The position numbers were made by a program, and so were the translations under genes. This document shows, piece after piece, positions 7,931 to 19,143 of a stretch of 64,000 nt of DNA; the stretch's first letter is position 1, and each line of letters opens with the position of its first letter. Location: contig NZ_CP083239.1 in the NCBI RefSeq assembly GCF_022836935.1, positions 2,866,001-2,930,000 of the forward strand. The letters run 5' to 3'. This DNA is from Ancylobacter polymorphus. GTDB taxonomy: Bacteria > Pseudomonadota > Alphaproteobacteria > Rhizobiales > Xanthobacteraceae. Under the pieces are notes generated by a model. It was not told where the DNA came from, did not search any database, and worked only from the letters and a program-made list of their open reading frames with translations.

Positions 7931-10900
7931 TCAGTCGAAGCGGCCGGCGGCGTGGGCGAGCAGGGTGTAGACCTTGCCCGTGTCCGAGGTGAGATAGGTC
8001 TTCGTCAGCTCCTGCCCGCGCTCATCGCGGGAGACCTGCTCCAGCAGACGCTCGAATTCGCCAATGTAGCGGTCGACCGTGTCGCGGAATTCGAGGTCGC
8101 GCCGATATTTGCGGCGGATTTCCTCGAAGGTCTGCTGACCCTGCATCGTGTAGAGGCGGCGGGTGAAGACGTTGCGCTCACCCTTCTTGTAGCGCTCCCA
8201 AAGATCGACCGCCGCTTCGTGGTCGATCATCCGGGCGATGTCGACCGACAGCGAGTCGAGCGACTCGATGGTGTGGTGCACCGGCCGCTCCGGCTGGCCC
8301 TGGCGCGGATCGAAACTGCGCGCAGGATTGACCGGGACGCTGCGGGGCATGGGGCCCACGGGCGCATTGCTCTCACCGTCCGAGGCCCGCGCCAGCAGTT
8401 CGGACAGCCAGCCGCCCTTGTCGGAACCGCTGCGTTCAGCGGCCGCCGGGGTGACATTGGCGCGGCGCTGGGGCGCGGGAGCCGCGTTGCCATTGCCGCG
8501 AGTGGCCTCGAAATAGGCGGGGGCTTCCGGCCGCGGGGCCGGTTCAGGGCGCGGAGCTGCCGCCTGTGGGCGGGTGAGCGGCGCGCGCGCGGCGGGAGCC
8601 GGCGCTGCTGGCAGCGGCTGCGGGCCGGGCAGCGGGGCGGCAACGCGCGTGCGGGGGGCGGCTTCCACGTCGAGCGTGCGACCGTGGCGCGAGACGATCT
8701 CGTTCAGCTCGGCCAGTGCCTTGATCTGCTCGGCGACGGTACGACGCATGGCCGAGGCATTGGCCTCGGTCTCCTCCGGCAGTTCCAGAATGCCGCGCTT
8801 CAGTTCCTCGCGGGTCGTCTCCAGCAGGCGCTGGATGTCCTGGACGGAGGCGCGCAGCGCCTGGGCGGTGCCGGAGAAGCCCTGATTGGCCTGACGCATC
8901 AGCGTCTCGACCTCACGCACGGCCTGCTCATAGGTCTCGTGCAGCGCAGCAACAGTACGTTCGCGCTCGGCCTCGGTCGCTTCCCGCATCTCCTGCTGCT
9001 GGCGCACGATGGCCTCGGTCGAGTTGCCGGCGGCCGCCAGGATCGACTTGGAGATGGCACCGACGCGCTCCTCAGCGCGGCCGAAGGTGCTCTCCAGCGT
9101 GGTGGTGTAGTGCGACAGCCGCTCATCCAGCTCCGCCGTCCGCCCGGTGACCTGTTCCGCGAGCGCGAGAAGCGCTTCGTGGCGGCCGCCAAGCGTGTCG
9201 TCCAGGTTCTCATGCGCATTGCCGAGCGCATTGGCGACGTTGGTGATGAGACCCGCCTGCTCGCTGAAGGAATGGCTGAGGCGGGCGACATCCTTGAGCA
9301 CGTCAGTGGAGACCGAACGCAGCGCGCGGATCTGCTCGTCCATACGCGCGGAGGCGACGGCACTGGCCTCCTCGACATTGGCGACGGTGCTGCGGAAGGC
9401 TTCCAGACGTTCGCTGATGGTCTTCTCGGTGTCGGCGAGATTGCTGGCCGAGCTGGCGAGTACGTCCTGCAACTGCACGTTCACGTCGCCAAGGCGTTCC
9501 AGCAGGCTGGTGACATCGCCCTGCAGCGCCTCATTGGTGGCGGCGATCTCGGCCACCGCCGAACGGCCGCTGGCGGCGATCGCATCGATCAGGCCGCTGC
9601 CACGCCCTTCCAGCGCCGCCGCGAACTCTTCGGCCAGCCGTGCAAACTCCTCGGACGCCACCGTGGTGGCGCGGCGGGCGCTGTCGGTAAGCTGAGCGCC
9701 CTGGCCGTCGAACGCATCGACAAGGCGGGCGAATTCCTGGGAGGCCCCACCGGTGGCTTCGCGCACGCTTTCGACCAGCTGGCTGCCGCGCCCATCGAAC
9801 TCGTCGACGAGGCGGGAGAACTCGCTGGAGGCGAGAGCGGTCGCCTGGCGGGCGCTTTCCACCAGCTGGGCGCCGCGCCCGTCGAATTCGCTGAGGAGGA
9901 CATCGCCGGCTGTGGCGATTTCCTGGGTGACCTGGCCGCCGATCTGCTGCAGCGAGGTGGAGACTTCGCCGGTGACCAGCTTGAGCTGGCTGTTGACGTC
10001 GCTGCCCACCGACTGCAGCGAAGCGGTGACCTCGCCACCCGCCGCCTGCAGAGAGGCGGCGACATCGCCGGTGATCTGCTGCAGCGAGGACACGACATCG
10101 CCGCTGATCTGCATCAGCTGGTCGGCGCGGCTGGTGGTCGCGCTGTCGAAGGCGGAGATGATGGCATCCGAGCGGGCTTCCAGCGTGTTCAGCAACTCGT
10201 CGCTGGCGCGCATGATCTCGGTCACGGCGCCATTGCGCGTGGTGTCGAGCGCGGCAACCAGGTTCTGGCGGTGATCGTCGATGGCCGTCAGAAGATCGGT
10301 GCTGGCGCGGGCGATCTCGCTGGTGATGGAGATGCTGCGGTCTTCCAGCGCCGTGAGAAGGCCGTTGCCGCGCTCTTCGACGATGCGGGCGATCTCATCC
10401 GTGCGTGAGTCGAACAACGTCGTCACTTCGCCGGCCCGGTCGGACAGGGTCCGGCTGACATTGTCGACCAGCGAGGTGAGGCTGGTTTCGATTTCGGACG
10501 CTTCGCTGCGCAGCTGACCGGCGACGGCACCGATGCGTTGGCCGAGCAGGTCGGCCATTGCCGCGCCGCGCACCTCCACCGAGGTGGCGACATTGTCGAG
10601 ACGGCTGATGACGGTCGCCTCGAAGCGGCCCACGCGCTCGTCGAGCGAGGTCGCGATATCCTGGGCGCGCGCCGCGAGGGTGCGGTCGGCCTGATCGATA
10701 TGCTGCGAGAGCTGGTCGGCGATGGTGCCGGCACGCTCGTCAAAGAAGCCGCTGAGCATGCCAAGCGATTCGCTCATCGCGTCATTGGCCTGACGGGCGC
10801 CTTCCGACAGTGTCTGGGCGAACTCGACGGTGCGGCTGCCAAGGGTCTCGTTGAGGCCTTCCACGCCCCGGTCGAGCACGCTTTCGATGCTGGCAATGCG

Positions 10901-13582
10901 CTGGTCGAGCGCGGCGGCCACCTGTTCTGCCTTGTTCGAGACCTGATCGTCGAAGCCGGAGAGGTTGGTGTCGATCGCGCGGGTGACCGCGTCGACGCGG
11001 TCCGAAATGCGCTGGACCAGCTGGCCACCATTGGTGTTGATGACCGTATCGAAGTCGCGCAGCCCGTCGACGATCTGGCGGCCCAGCATCGCGGTGTCGA
11101 CAGAGATGCGGTCGGCGATCTCGCCGCCGCGGACGCTGACCAGATCCTCGATGTTGCGGAACTGCTGCTCCAGGTGGTCGCGCATGTTCTCGCTGCGCGT
11201 GGTGAGGTCGGAGGCGAGATAGTCGGCCGCCTCGCGGAACTGCTCGGTCACCCGCGCACCGTTGTCGGCGAGCGTCTGCGCCGCTTCGGCGCCGACATGG
11301 GCGAGCTGCTGGGTCAGAGCCTGGCCGCGATAGTCGATATCCTGCGAGACCCGGCCTGCCGCTTCGGCGAGGGCATCGTGAATGCCGGTGCCGGCCTGCG
11401 ACAGCTGGTGGACCACGCGCTGCCCGGTCTCGCCGAGCAGCCGCTCCAGCTCGGCGCCGCGCACGGCGACAGCGTCATAGATGCGGTTGCCGGTATCGGC
11501 GATGCGGTCGGCGAGGTCGTCGCCGCGCACGGTGATGGTGTCCGCCACCCGGTTGCCGGTCTCTTCCAGCTTGCGCACGACTTCGCCGCCGCGCACCGAG
11601 AGGTCGAGTACCAGCGCGTCACCGGTGGTCTTGAGCGTCTGGTTCACCTGGCTGGCGCGGATCGCGATCTCGTCGGCGAGACGCGTTCCGGTGCTGACCA
11701 GGGCATCGGTGATCTCGTCCGAGCGCGCGGTGAGCGTGCTGGTGAGGTTGATGGTCGTGGCCGACAGCTTGTCGCCCAGTTCCTCGGTCCGCAGATTGAC
11801 CACATGCGACAGTTCGGAGGCGGTGCGCAGCAGGCGGTCGCCGATTTCATCGGTCCGGGCGGCGAGGGTGTCGGAGAGGTTCTCGGTGACGCCGGTCAGC
11901 TGGCGGCTGATCTCGTCGGTACGGATCGACAGGGTGTCGGAAAGGTTTTCGGTGACACCGGCGAGCTGGCGGCTGATCGCGTCGGTACGGGTGGCCAGCG
12001 TGTCGGTTAGGTTCTCGGCGATGCCGGCAAGCCGCAGGCCGATTTCGTCGGAGCGTGCCGTCAGCGTCTTGGAGAGGTTGTCGGTCGCGCCCGAGAGCTG
12101 GCGGCTGATCTCGTCCGTGCGCGCGCTCAGCGTTTCGGTGAGCTGCGTGGTGACGCCGGAGAGGCGGTTGCCGATCTCGTCGCTCTTGGCGGCGAGGGAG
12201 GAGAGCAGATGCTCGCTGGAATCGGACAGGTTGGTGTTGACCTCCGACCCCGTCGCCTGCAGCCGGTCGATCAGGTCGCCGCCCTTGTCGGACAGCGCCT
12301 CAATGATGGTGTCACCGACGCGGCCGAGCGCGAGGGTGATGTGTTCGCCACGATCCGAAAGCGTCAGGGCCACCCGGTCGGCGGCCAGCGTGACAGTCTC
12401 GTTGATGCGGTCGCTGACATTGCCGACTTCCTCGGCAAAGGTGAATTGCGAGGCGGCGAGGGTCTCGCGCACATGCTCGGTCTGGGTCAGGATCGCATCG
12501 CGTTCGAGCTGCAGGCGCTCGATAAGCTGATGCATCTTGCGGTTGTTGTCGTCATAGGCTTGGGCCAGTGCCGCAACTTCGCCGCGCACGAAGGCTTCCG
12601 CCTCGCTGGCGCGGGTGACCGCCTGTTCGAGCCCGGCATATTGAGCGAGCGTGTCCGGCGAGACGCCTTCCGGCATCTGGATGGCCGGCAGGGCGGCGGC
12701 GGTTGCCGGCGCGATCACGGCCGGGGCGGGTGCGGCTGCCGGGGTCTTCGCCGGTTCGGCAAGGCGGATGGCGACCTGCGCCATGGAGTAGGCGACGATC
12801 CGCATTTCCTGCATCCGCCGTACCATGGCGGCGAGCACGACGAAGAAGATCGGCGGAACGAGAGTCGCGGCAATGCCCGCGAGGAAGCCGGGCGCATTCA
12901 TCAGCGCGGAGAAATTACCGCCAACGGCCCCGAACTGCGCCTGCAGCAGCACGCCGCCGGCCACGAGCCAAACCAGAGCGGCGATGCTGGCAACGACATA
13001 GGGCGTGGAGGAGGGCCGGCGCTGCAGAGACGCCAGCAGCTGCCCGATGCTCTCCCGGTCGTCATTGGCGGCGGCACGGCGTCCCTTCGACGGCGTGGCC
13101 GTCTCGGCCGGTTCGGGCTCGCTGCGCACCTCACTGCGAGGAAGAACCGCCGCGGCGCCCGCGGCTGCCGCGCTTGCCGCCACAGCGGGGGCAGCCGGGC
13201 TCAGCCCGGCATCGGCACCGGAAGGGGTGACGTCGAATGTCGGCTCGCCCGCGCGAGCAAGGTCGGACGTGTCGGCGAGGTCATCCTCGGACAGCCGGAA
13301 GTCGTCGTCGAGCGACGCCGCGTCGAACTCGGCTGGTTCCGCCGTGTCGCCGAAGAGGTCAATTTCGTCGAGAAAGCGTGACGACCCGGCGTCGCCAGTG
13401 GCGCCGGTGCGGGTCTCGATCCGCGGTCCCTCCGGCTCGCGGGCCGGGGGCAGCTCGAAGTCGTCCCCCGCCGATGCGGCAAAACCGTCATCTGGCGTGT
13501 GGTCGAGACTGAGCGCCTCCTCGATGGCCGACAGCGCGGCCTCGGCGGGATCCTGCTCAATCTTCTTCGTGTTCGTCGACAT
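7931..13582 (-). CDS. Growth pole ring protein GPR/RgsE-like (giant repetitive membrane protein)
   Basis: A 1883-residue protein. Residues 1-190 are acidic, then Ala-rich and probably disordered. Two hydrophobic helices (about 195-217 and 233-254) give a short hairpin in the inner membrane. The rest is almost wholly helical. From about residue 465 to 735 it shows a clear 22-residue period of the form (A/T)R(T/S)DEI..QL.G...NL..TL, the apolipoprotein-like 11/22-mer that forms amphipathic helix. After about 1540 there is a Pro/Ala-rich linker and a conserved charged C-terminal domain of about 120 residues. Known: Agrobacterium GPR and Sinorhizobium RgsE (about 2100 residues) have this layout and organise the growing pole. 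Family assignment is by architecture and repeat type. GGAGG nine bases before the ATG supports the start; it is monocistronic. Confidence 0.8.
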   Translation of the reverse strand: MSTNTKKIEQDPAEAALSAIEEALSLDHTPDDGFAASAGDDFELPPAREPEGPRIETRTGATGDAGSSRFLDEIDLFGDTAEPAEFDAASLDDDFRLSEDDLADTSDLARAGEPTFDVTPSGADAGLSPAAPAVAASAAAAGAAAVLPRSEVRSEPEPAETATPSKGRRAAANDDRESIGQLLASLQRRPSSTPYVVASIAALVWLVAGGVLLQAQFGAVGGNFSALMNAPGFLAGIAATLVPPIFFVVLAAMVRRMQEMRIVAYSMAQVAIRLAEPAKTPAAAPAPAVIAPATAAALPAIQMPEGVSPDTLAQYAGLEQAVTRASEAEAFVRGEVAALAQAYDDNNRKMHQLIERLQLERDAILTQTEHVRETLAASQFTFAEEVGNVSDRINETVTLAADRVALTLSDRGEHITLALGRVGDTIIEALSDKGGDLIDRLQATGSEVNTNLSDSSEHLLSSLAAKSDEIGNRLSGVTTQLTETLSARTDEISRQLSGATDNLSKTLTARSDEIGLRLAGIAENLTDTLATRTDAISRQLAGVTENLSDTLSIRTDEISRQLTGVTENLSDTLAARTDEIGDRLLRTASELSHVVNLRTEELGDKLSATTINLTSTLTARSDEITDALVSTGTRLADEIAIRASQVNQTLKTTGDALVLDLSVRGGEVVRKLEETGNRVADTITVRGDDLADRIADTGNRIYDAVAVRGAELERLLGETGQRVVHQLSQAGTGIHDALAEAAGRVSQDIDYRGQALTQQLAHVGAEAAQTLADNGARVTEQFREAADYLASDLTTRSENMRDHLEQQFRNIEDLVSVRGGEIADRISVDTAMLGRQIVDGLRDFDTVINTNGGQLVQRISDRVDAVTRAIDTNLSGFDDQVSNKAEQVAAALDQRIASIESVLDRGVEGLNETLGSRTVEFAQTLSEGARQANDAMSESLGMLSGFFDERAGTIADQLSQHIDQADRTLAARAQDIATSLDERVGRFEATVISRLDNVATSVEVRGAAMADLLGQRIGAVAGQLRSEASEIETSLTSLVDNVSRTLSDRAGEVTTLFDSRTDEIARIVEERGNGLLTALEDRSISITSEIARASTDLLTAIDDHRQNLVAALDTTRNGAVTEIMRASDELLNTLEARSDAIISAFDSATTSRADQLMQISGDVVSSLQQITGDVAASLQAAGGEVTASLQSVGSDVNSQLKLVTGEVSTSLQQIGGQVTQEIATAGDVLLSEFDGRGAQLVESARQATALASSEFSRLVDEFDGRGSQLVESVREATGGASQEFARLVDAFDGQGAQLTDSARRATTVASEEFARLAEEFAAALEGRGSGLIDAIAASGRSAVAEIAATNEALQGDVTSLLERLGDVNVQLQDVLASSASNLADTEKTISERLEAFRSTVANVEEASAVASARMDEQIRALRSVSTDVLKDVARLSHSFSEQAGLITNVANALGNAHENLDDTLGGRHEALLALAEQVTGRTAELDERLSHYTTTLESTFGRAEERVGAISKSILAAAGNSTEAIVRQQQEMREATEAERERTVAALHETYEQAVREVETLMRQANQGFSGTAQALRASVQDIQRLLETTREELKRGILELPEETEANASAMRRTVAEQIKALAELNEIVSRHGRTLDVEAAPRTRVAAPLPGPQPLPAAPAPAARAPLTRPQAAAPRPEPAPRPEAPAYFEATRGNGNAAPAPQRRANVTPAAAERSGSDKGGWLSELLARASDGESNAPVGPMPRSVPVNPARSFDPRQGQPERPVHHTIESLDSLSVDIARMIDHEAAVDLWERYKKGERNVFTRRLYTMQGQQTFEEIRRKYRRDLEFRDTVDRYIGEFERLLEQVSRDERGQELTKTYLTSDTGKVYTLLAHAAGRFD
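11377..12190 (-). repeat. Tandem 66-bp coding repeat (22-residue units)
   Basis: About twelve consecutive diverged 66-bp units encode the 22-mers of the GPR-like protein. Neighbouring units such as TDEISRQLSGATDNLSKTL and TDAISRQLAGVTENLSDTL are closely related, and the most similar ones lie near 11880-12130. They match at protein level more than at DNA level, which argues for an old, selected repeat. The in-phase period also creates long antisense open frames that are not genes. Confidence 0.8.
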
Positions 13583-15341
<1,759 letters not shown>

Positions 15342-15363
15342 GGGTGTCCGTGTCCAGCCGGCT

Positions 15364-16827
15364 TTATTTCAGTCGGTCGCCGAGGAGGAATTCCAGCGCG
15401 CGATCGAGACGAATATGGGGAAGCGGCAGCGCGAGAGTCTCCGCATTGCGTGTGACCAGCGGGGGACGGAAGCGCAGGAAGCGGAAATCGCCGCCTGCCG
15501 CGTCCGACAGGCCGCTGAAGCCATGGGCGGGATCGAACAGGGCGGACGGGTTCTCCGGCAGGTCGCCGGGGAAAACGGCGGCTTCCGCCAGCCCGTCGAA
15601 ATCGTCCGCGCCGTGTTGGCCGGCCTCGGGTACGCCGACAATGGCCGGCAGATGCGCCCGCCCGCGCTTCACCATCGCCTCGCGCGTCGCCCGCACGGCG
15701 GCGAGCGCTACCACGTCGATGTCAGCACCCGCGTTTTCCGCCCGCCCCAAGGCCCGCTCCACGAGCCGGCGCAGGATCGCCTCCAGCGGGTCGTGGCTGG
15801 TGTGGTGCAGATGGTCGGCCTTGGTCGCGGCGAACAGCACTTTGCCGATGCGATGGCGGAAAAGGGCGGCAAGCCATGAGTTCCGCCCGATGCGGAAGGC
15901 GGCGAGGATGCCGTCCAGTGCGGATTCGAGGTCTGCCAGCGCCGCCGGCCCGGCATTGAGCGCGGAGAGCACGTCGATGAGCACGATCTGCCGATCGAGC
16001 CGGGCGAAATGATCGCGGAAGAACGGGCGGACGATGCGTTCCTTATAGGCTTCGAAGCGCCGCTCCATCATCGCCTGCAGCGAGCCGGAAGGGGCCTGCG
16101 TACCTTCGGCAAGGTCGAGCGGGGCGAAGGTGAGGGCGGGCGAGCCTTCGAGGTCGCCCGGCATGAGGAAGCGCCCCGGCGGCAGCAGGCTCATCGACAC
16201 GGTCTCGGCGCGGCACGCGGCGAGATAGTCGGTAAACAGCGCTGCGAGCTTCCGTGCCTCGGCCTCATCCGCCGGGGCGGACGGGTCCGTCGCTTGCAAC
16301 GCCGCCAGGAACGGGCCGGCGAGCGGACGGCGGGCGGGTGCATGGGCAAGGGCGAGGCTATGCCGGGCGAAATCGGCGAAGGACTGGTCGAGCAGTGGCA
16401 GGTCGAGCAGCCATTCGCCGGGATAGTCGACGATGTCGAGTGTGAGCGTCCGGCGCCCGCCGCGCGCGGGAGCGTAGTCGATGGCCAGGCGCAACTCGCT
16501 GATGCGCCGTGTCGATTCCGGCCAGCGGCGGTCGTCCACCAGGGTGGCCAGATGCCCCTCATAGTCGAAGCGCGGCACCCCGTCGTCTGGCTGCGGCTCC
16601 AGCCTCGCGGAGGCGATGCGTCCCTCATGCATGGCCCGGAAGACCGGCAACCGTCCGCCGCGCATCAGCGCATGGACCAGCGCGGTGGTGAACACGGTCT
16701 TTCCCGCCCGCGACAGGCCGGTGATGCCGAGCCGCAGCGTCGGGCTGGCGAGGTCCTCGGCGCGGTCGATCAGGGTCTGCGCGGTGAGGCGCGCCTCGTC
16801 GAGCAGCCAGTCAAGGCGGGAGGCCAC
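15364..16827 (-). CDS. YcjX family P-loop protein (DUF463)
   Basis: A 487-residue soluble nucleoside-triphosphate-binding protein. The Walker A motif is GLSRAGKTVFTT at about residue 34, followed by the family features YPGEWLLDLPLL (around 140) and PPGRFLMPGDLEGSPALTF (around 225). Length matches YcjX. Function is not established in any species I know; GTP or ATP binding is inferred from the P-loop. It sits two bases after the phosphatase gene and is presumably translationally coupled to it, and it precedes its usual partner YcjF. Confidence 0.9.
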   Translation of the reverse strand: MASRLDWLLDEARLTAQTLIDRAEDLASPTLRLGITGLSRAGKTVFTTALVHALMRGGRLPVFRAMHEGRIASARLEPQPDDGVPRFDYEGHLATLVDDRRWPESTRRISELRLAIDYAPARGGRRTLTLDIVDYPGEWLLDLPLLDQSFADFARHSLALAHAPARRPLAGPFLAALQATDPSAPADEAEARKLAALFTDYLAACRAETVSMSLLPPGRFLMPGDLEGSPALTFAPLDLAEGTQAPSGSLQAMMERRFEAYKERIVRPFFRDHFARLDRQIVLIDVLSALNAGPAALADLESALDGILAAFRIGRNSWLAALFRHRIGKVLFAATKADHLHHTSHDPLEAILRRLVERALGRAENAGADIDVVALAAVRATREAMVKRGRAHLPAIVGVPEAGQHGADDFDGLAEAAVFPGDLPENPSALFDPAHGFSGLSDAAGGDFRFLRFRPPLVTRNAETLALPLPHIRLDRALEFLLGDRLK

Positions 16828-16829
16828 GG

Positions 16830-17348
16830 CTAGTCCTTCTCCTTCGTCACCCCGAGCGCATGCGGCGTGACGAATCGTTCCAGCGTGCCGATGCCAGGCT
16901 CGATCTCGGCCCAGTTCGCCACCGGCACATCAATGACCGCCAAGGCACCTGTGGGAAATTTCGGCAGAACCTTGGCCCGCTGCTCGCGGCGCAGGAGCAG
17001 CGTGGTGAAGTCCTCCATGCCGGGATTGTGCCCCACCAGCATCAAGGGCGACGCCTCGTTCTGCGCGGTGACGAGACGCATCAGATTGGCGGCGGGCGCC
17101 TCATAGATGCTGCGCTCATAGGCCGGCAGCGGGTGCGCTGGCCAGTGGCGGCTCACAATCTCCCAGGTCTCGATGGTGCGGCGTGCCGGCGAGACGAAGA
17201 TGAGGGCGGGAAGCAGTTCCTCCTGCACCATATAAGCGCCGATGGCGGCGGCGGCGCGCAGGCCACGCGGGGCCAGCGGACGATCGATGTCGGCAACCCC
17301 GTCCGGCCAGGCGGACTTGGCGTGACGCAGCAGGATGAGGCGCAGCAT
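16830..17348 (-). CDS. SixA-like histidine phosphatase family protein
   Basis: A 172-residue protein of the phosphoglycerate-mutase-like fold. The catalytic RHAKS motif is at residues 8-12 (LILLRHAKSAW), and the second catalytic His is in LMLVGHNPGMEDF. This is the SixA/phosphohistidine-phosphatase subgroup, short and lacking the insert of sugar phosphatases, so dephosphorylation of phosphohistidine on a phosphorelay or PTS protein is possible. That is family inference; no phosphotransferase gene is adjacent. First gene of the operon with ycjX and ycjF. Confidence 0.88.
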   Translation of the reverse strand: MLRLILLRHAKSAWPDGVADIDRPLAPRGLRAAAAIGAYMVQEELLPALIFVSPARRTIETWEIVSRHWPAHPLPAYERSIYEAPAANLMRLVTAQNEASPLMLVGHNPGMEDFTTLLLRREQRAKVLPKFPTGALAVIDVPVANWAEIEPGIGTLERFVTPHALGVTKEKD

Positions 17349-17526
17349 TAGAATCCATGAGTAGGGGACGGCGACGTAGCGGACATATAGGCGCGAAATT
17401 CGGCGGTGCGAGTATCTGCACGCGTTGTCGCCTTAATGATTGACGGCCATTAAGTGACTTTTCGGCAACCACTTGCGTGCTAACCTGCTGTAAGGAAGAG
17501 GCTGTCGGTTTCATAGGATGGTTGCA

Positions 17527-18393
17527 ATGCGGTCAGTCGGCTTCGCCAGTGTCGTGGTTGTTGCGGGAACGCTCGGCCTTACGGCGTCGATCACCTATGC
17601 GGCCGACATGACCTATAAGGGCGACCCGGCCTACGCCCCGGCCGAATCGCGCGATCGCCAGTGGACGGTCACGCTTGGCGGCTATGTGATGGGCGTGCCG
17701 ACCTGGATGGGCTCGGATGACTATGAGTTCGGCTTCAAGCCGATCATCAGCATCAATCGCGCGGACCGGCTGAGCGAGTTCAAGAGCTTCAACGACAATC
17801 CGAGCATCGCGCTGTTCGATAACGGCGTGTTCGAGGCCGGTATCACCGGCACGATGACATGGAAGCGGGACTCGTCCAGCTCCTACGCCCTGCGCGGCAT
17901 GTCCAACATCGATTATGCCTACCAGATCGGCGGCTACGCCCAGTGGTTCCCGATGGACTGGCTGCGCCTGCGCGGCGATGTCCGCTACGGCTTTGGCGGC
18001 TTCGAGGGCGTTGTGGCGGACTTCGCTGTCGACGCCATTCACTTCAGCCCGGAACTCTGGGGCGTCACCCTGTCGGCCGGTCCGCGCATGACGCTGGCCA
18101 GCTCGGGCTATACCGACACCTATTACGGAATCACTCCGGCCGAGGCGACGTTCGCCCAGGCGCTCGGCAATCCGCTGACGCCCTATAAGGCCGGCGGCGG
18201 CATCTATTCGGTGGGCTTCGGTGGGCAGGTGGTGAAGCGCTTCACCGAGAACATCACCGGTTCGATCTTTGCCGAGTACAAATATCTGATGGACGACGCG
18301 GCGGACAGCCCGCTCGTTGTGCAGAACGGCGACCGCAACCAGTTCCAGGCTGGCGTCTCGCTCGCCTACACGTTCTTCCTCGGTTTCGAGTAG
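17527..18393 (+). CDS. MipA/OmpV family outer-membrane protein
   Basis: A roughly 288-residue beta-barrel protein. A signal peptide (MRSVGFASVVVVAGTLGLTA, cleaved after TYA) is followed by WTVTLGGYVMGVPTWMGSDD, typical of MipA/OmpV start strands, then alternating aromatic beta-strands and a C-terminal YTFFLGFE. MipA family members scaffold murein synthases or act as porins. Two ATGs (17518 and 17527) are possible; the second is better spaced from the weak AGG at 17515. It stands alone, divergent from the sixA-like operon. Nothing in the sequence identifies its ligand. Confidence 0.88.
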   Translation: MRSVGFASVVVVAGTLGLTASITYAADMTYKGDPAYAPAESRDRQWTVTLGGYVMGVPTWMGSDDYEFGFKPIISINRADRLSEFKSFNDNPSIALFDNGVFEAGITGTMTWKRDSSSSYALRGMSNIDYAYQIGGYAQWFPMDWLRLRGDVRYGFGGFEGVVADFAVDAIHFSPELWGVTLSAGPRMTLASSGYTDTYYGITPAEATFAQALGNPLTPYKAGGGIYSVGFGGQVVKRFTENITGSIFAEYKYLMDDAADSPLVVQNGDRNQFQAGVSLAYTFFLGFE

Positions 18394-18613
18394 TTGCGCG
18401 GGCCGGGCTACCGGCGCGCTTCCCCTTGCGGCGCGGGCACGGCTCGCGCTTGGGAGCCGTGACGGCTCCCTGCCTCGATTGGGCGCTCAACCTGCTGAAA
18501 AATCCGGCATTTTGTGTCGAGCGCATGACGCTGTGAGGTGTTGTGCGGCGCGGGGCGTGGCGATATAAGCTGCCCCCGATAGGGGTGCCCCCGGAAAACG
18601 AGGACCAAGGCCG

Positions 18614-19030
18614 ATGTCGGTTGAGATCGACCAAGAGTATCGCCCCCGCGAGGACGAGCCTTTCATGAATGAGCGGCAGCGGGAGTATTTCCGCCACAAG
18701 CTGCTGCAGTGGAAGGAAGACATCCTGCGCGAGGCGAAAGAGACGCTTCAGCACCTTCAGGACGAGAATCAGAATCACCCGGACATTGCCGACCGTGCGT
18801 CGTCGGAAACCGACCGCGCCATCGAACTGCGGGCGCGCGATCGGCAGCGTAAGCTGATCGCGAAGATCGAATCCGCGCTGGAGCGGATCGATGACGGCTC
18901 CTACGGTTATTGCGAGGAGACCGGCGAGCCGATTTCGCTCAAGCGCCTTGAGGCCCGTCCGATCGCGACACTGTCGATCGAAGCGCAGGAGCGGCATGAG
19001 CGCCGGGAGCGCGTCTATCGCGACGACTAG
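18614..19030 (+). CDS. dksA: RNA polymerase-binding transcription factor DksA
   Basis: A 138-residue DksA. It binds the RNA polymerase secondary channel and, with ppGpp, shifts transcription away from rRNA during starvation. The N-terminal coiled coil carries the tip motif D57-x-x-D60-x-A62 (DIADRA) and the C-terminal domain reads YGYCEETGEPIS...ATLSIEAQ. The enterobacterial C4 zinc site is degenerate: only Cys100 remains, with Thr103, Ser121 and Ala124 at the other positions, as known for alphaproteobacterial DksA and the P. aeruginosa DksA2 type. A strong terminator follows. Confidence 0.95.
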   Translation: MSVEIDQEYRPREDEPFMNERQREYFRHKLLQWKEDILREAKETLQHLQDENQNHPDIADRASSETDRAIELRARDRQRKLIAKIESALERIDDGSYGYCEETGEPISLKRLEARPIATLSIEAQERHERRERVYRDD

Positions 19031-19083
19031 AAATCAGCGGTCGTCCATCTGCCGTCATCATCACGGATCGGCGAGGGGATATG

Positions 19084-19117
19084 AAAAGGGCGGCCCGGGT
19101 AACGGGCCGCCCTTTTC
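19084..19117 (+). terminator. Bidirectional terminator between dksA and the FliO-like gene
   Basis: AAAAGGGCGGCCCG, a GGTAA loop and CGGGCCGCCCTTTT form a perfect 14-bp stem flanked by A and T runs on both sides, so it can stop transcription from both converging genes. Confidence 0.9.
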
Positions 19118-19143
19118 CTTTGCTCGCTGTGGCGTCCTGCGGT

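Noticed and set aside
7634..10408. A 924-residue plus-strand open frame antisense to the GPR-like gene
   Set aside because: It arises because the minus-strand repeat coding and GC-rich codon use leave no stops on the other strand. Its composition (Arg/Gly/Ala/Val-rich), lack of a ribosome site and course across the 6S candidate and terminator argue against a gene.
10538..12010. A 490-residue plus-strand frame antisense to the 22-mer repeats
   Set aside because: Same cause; it looks repetitive only because it mirrors the coding repeat on the other strand.
17430..17460. TTAA ... TTAA pair upstream of the MipA/OmpV gene as a CtrA site
   Set aside because: The two half-sites are 13 bases apart, not 7, so they do not match the CtrA consensus.
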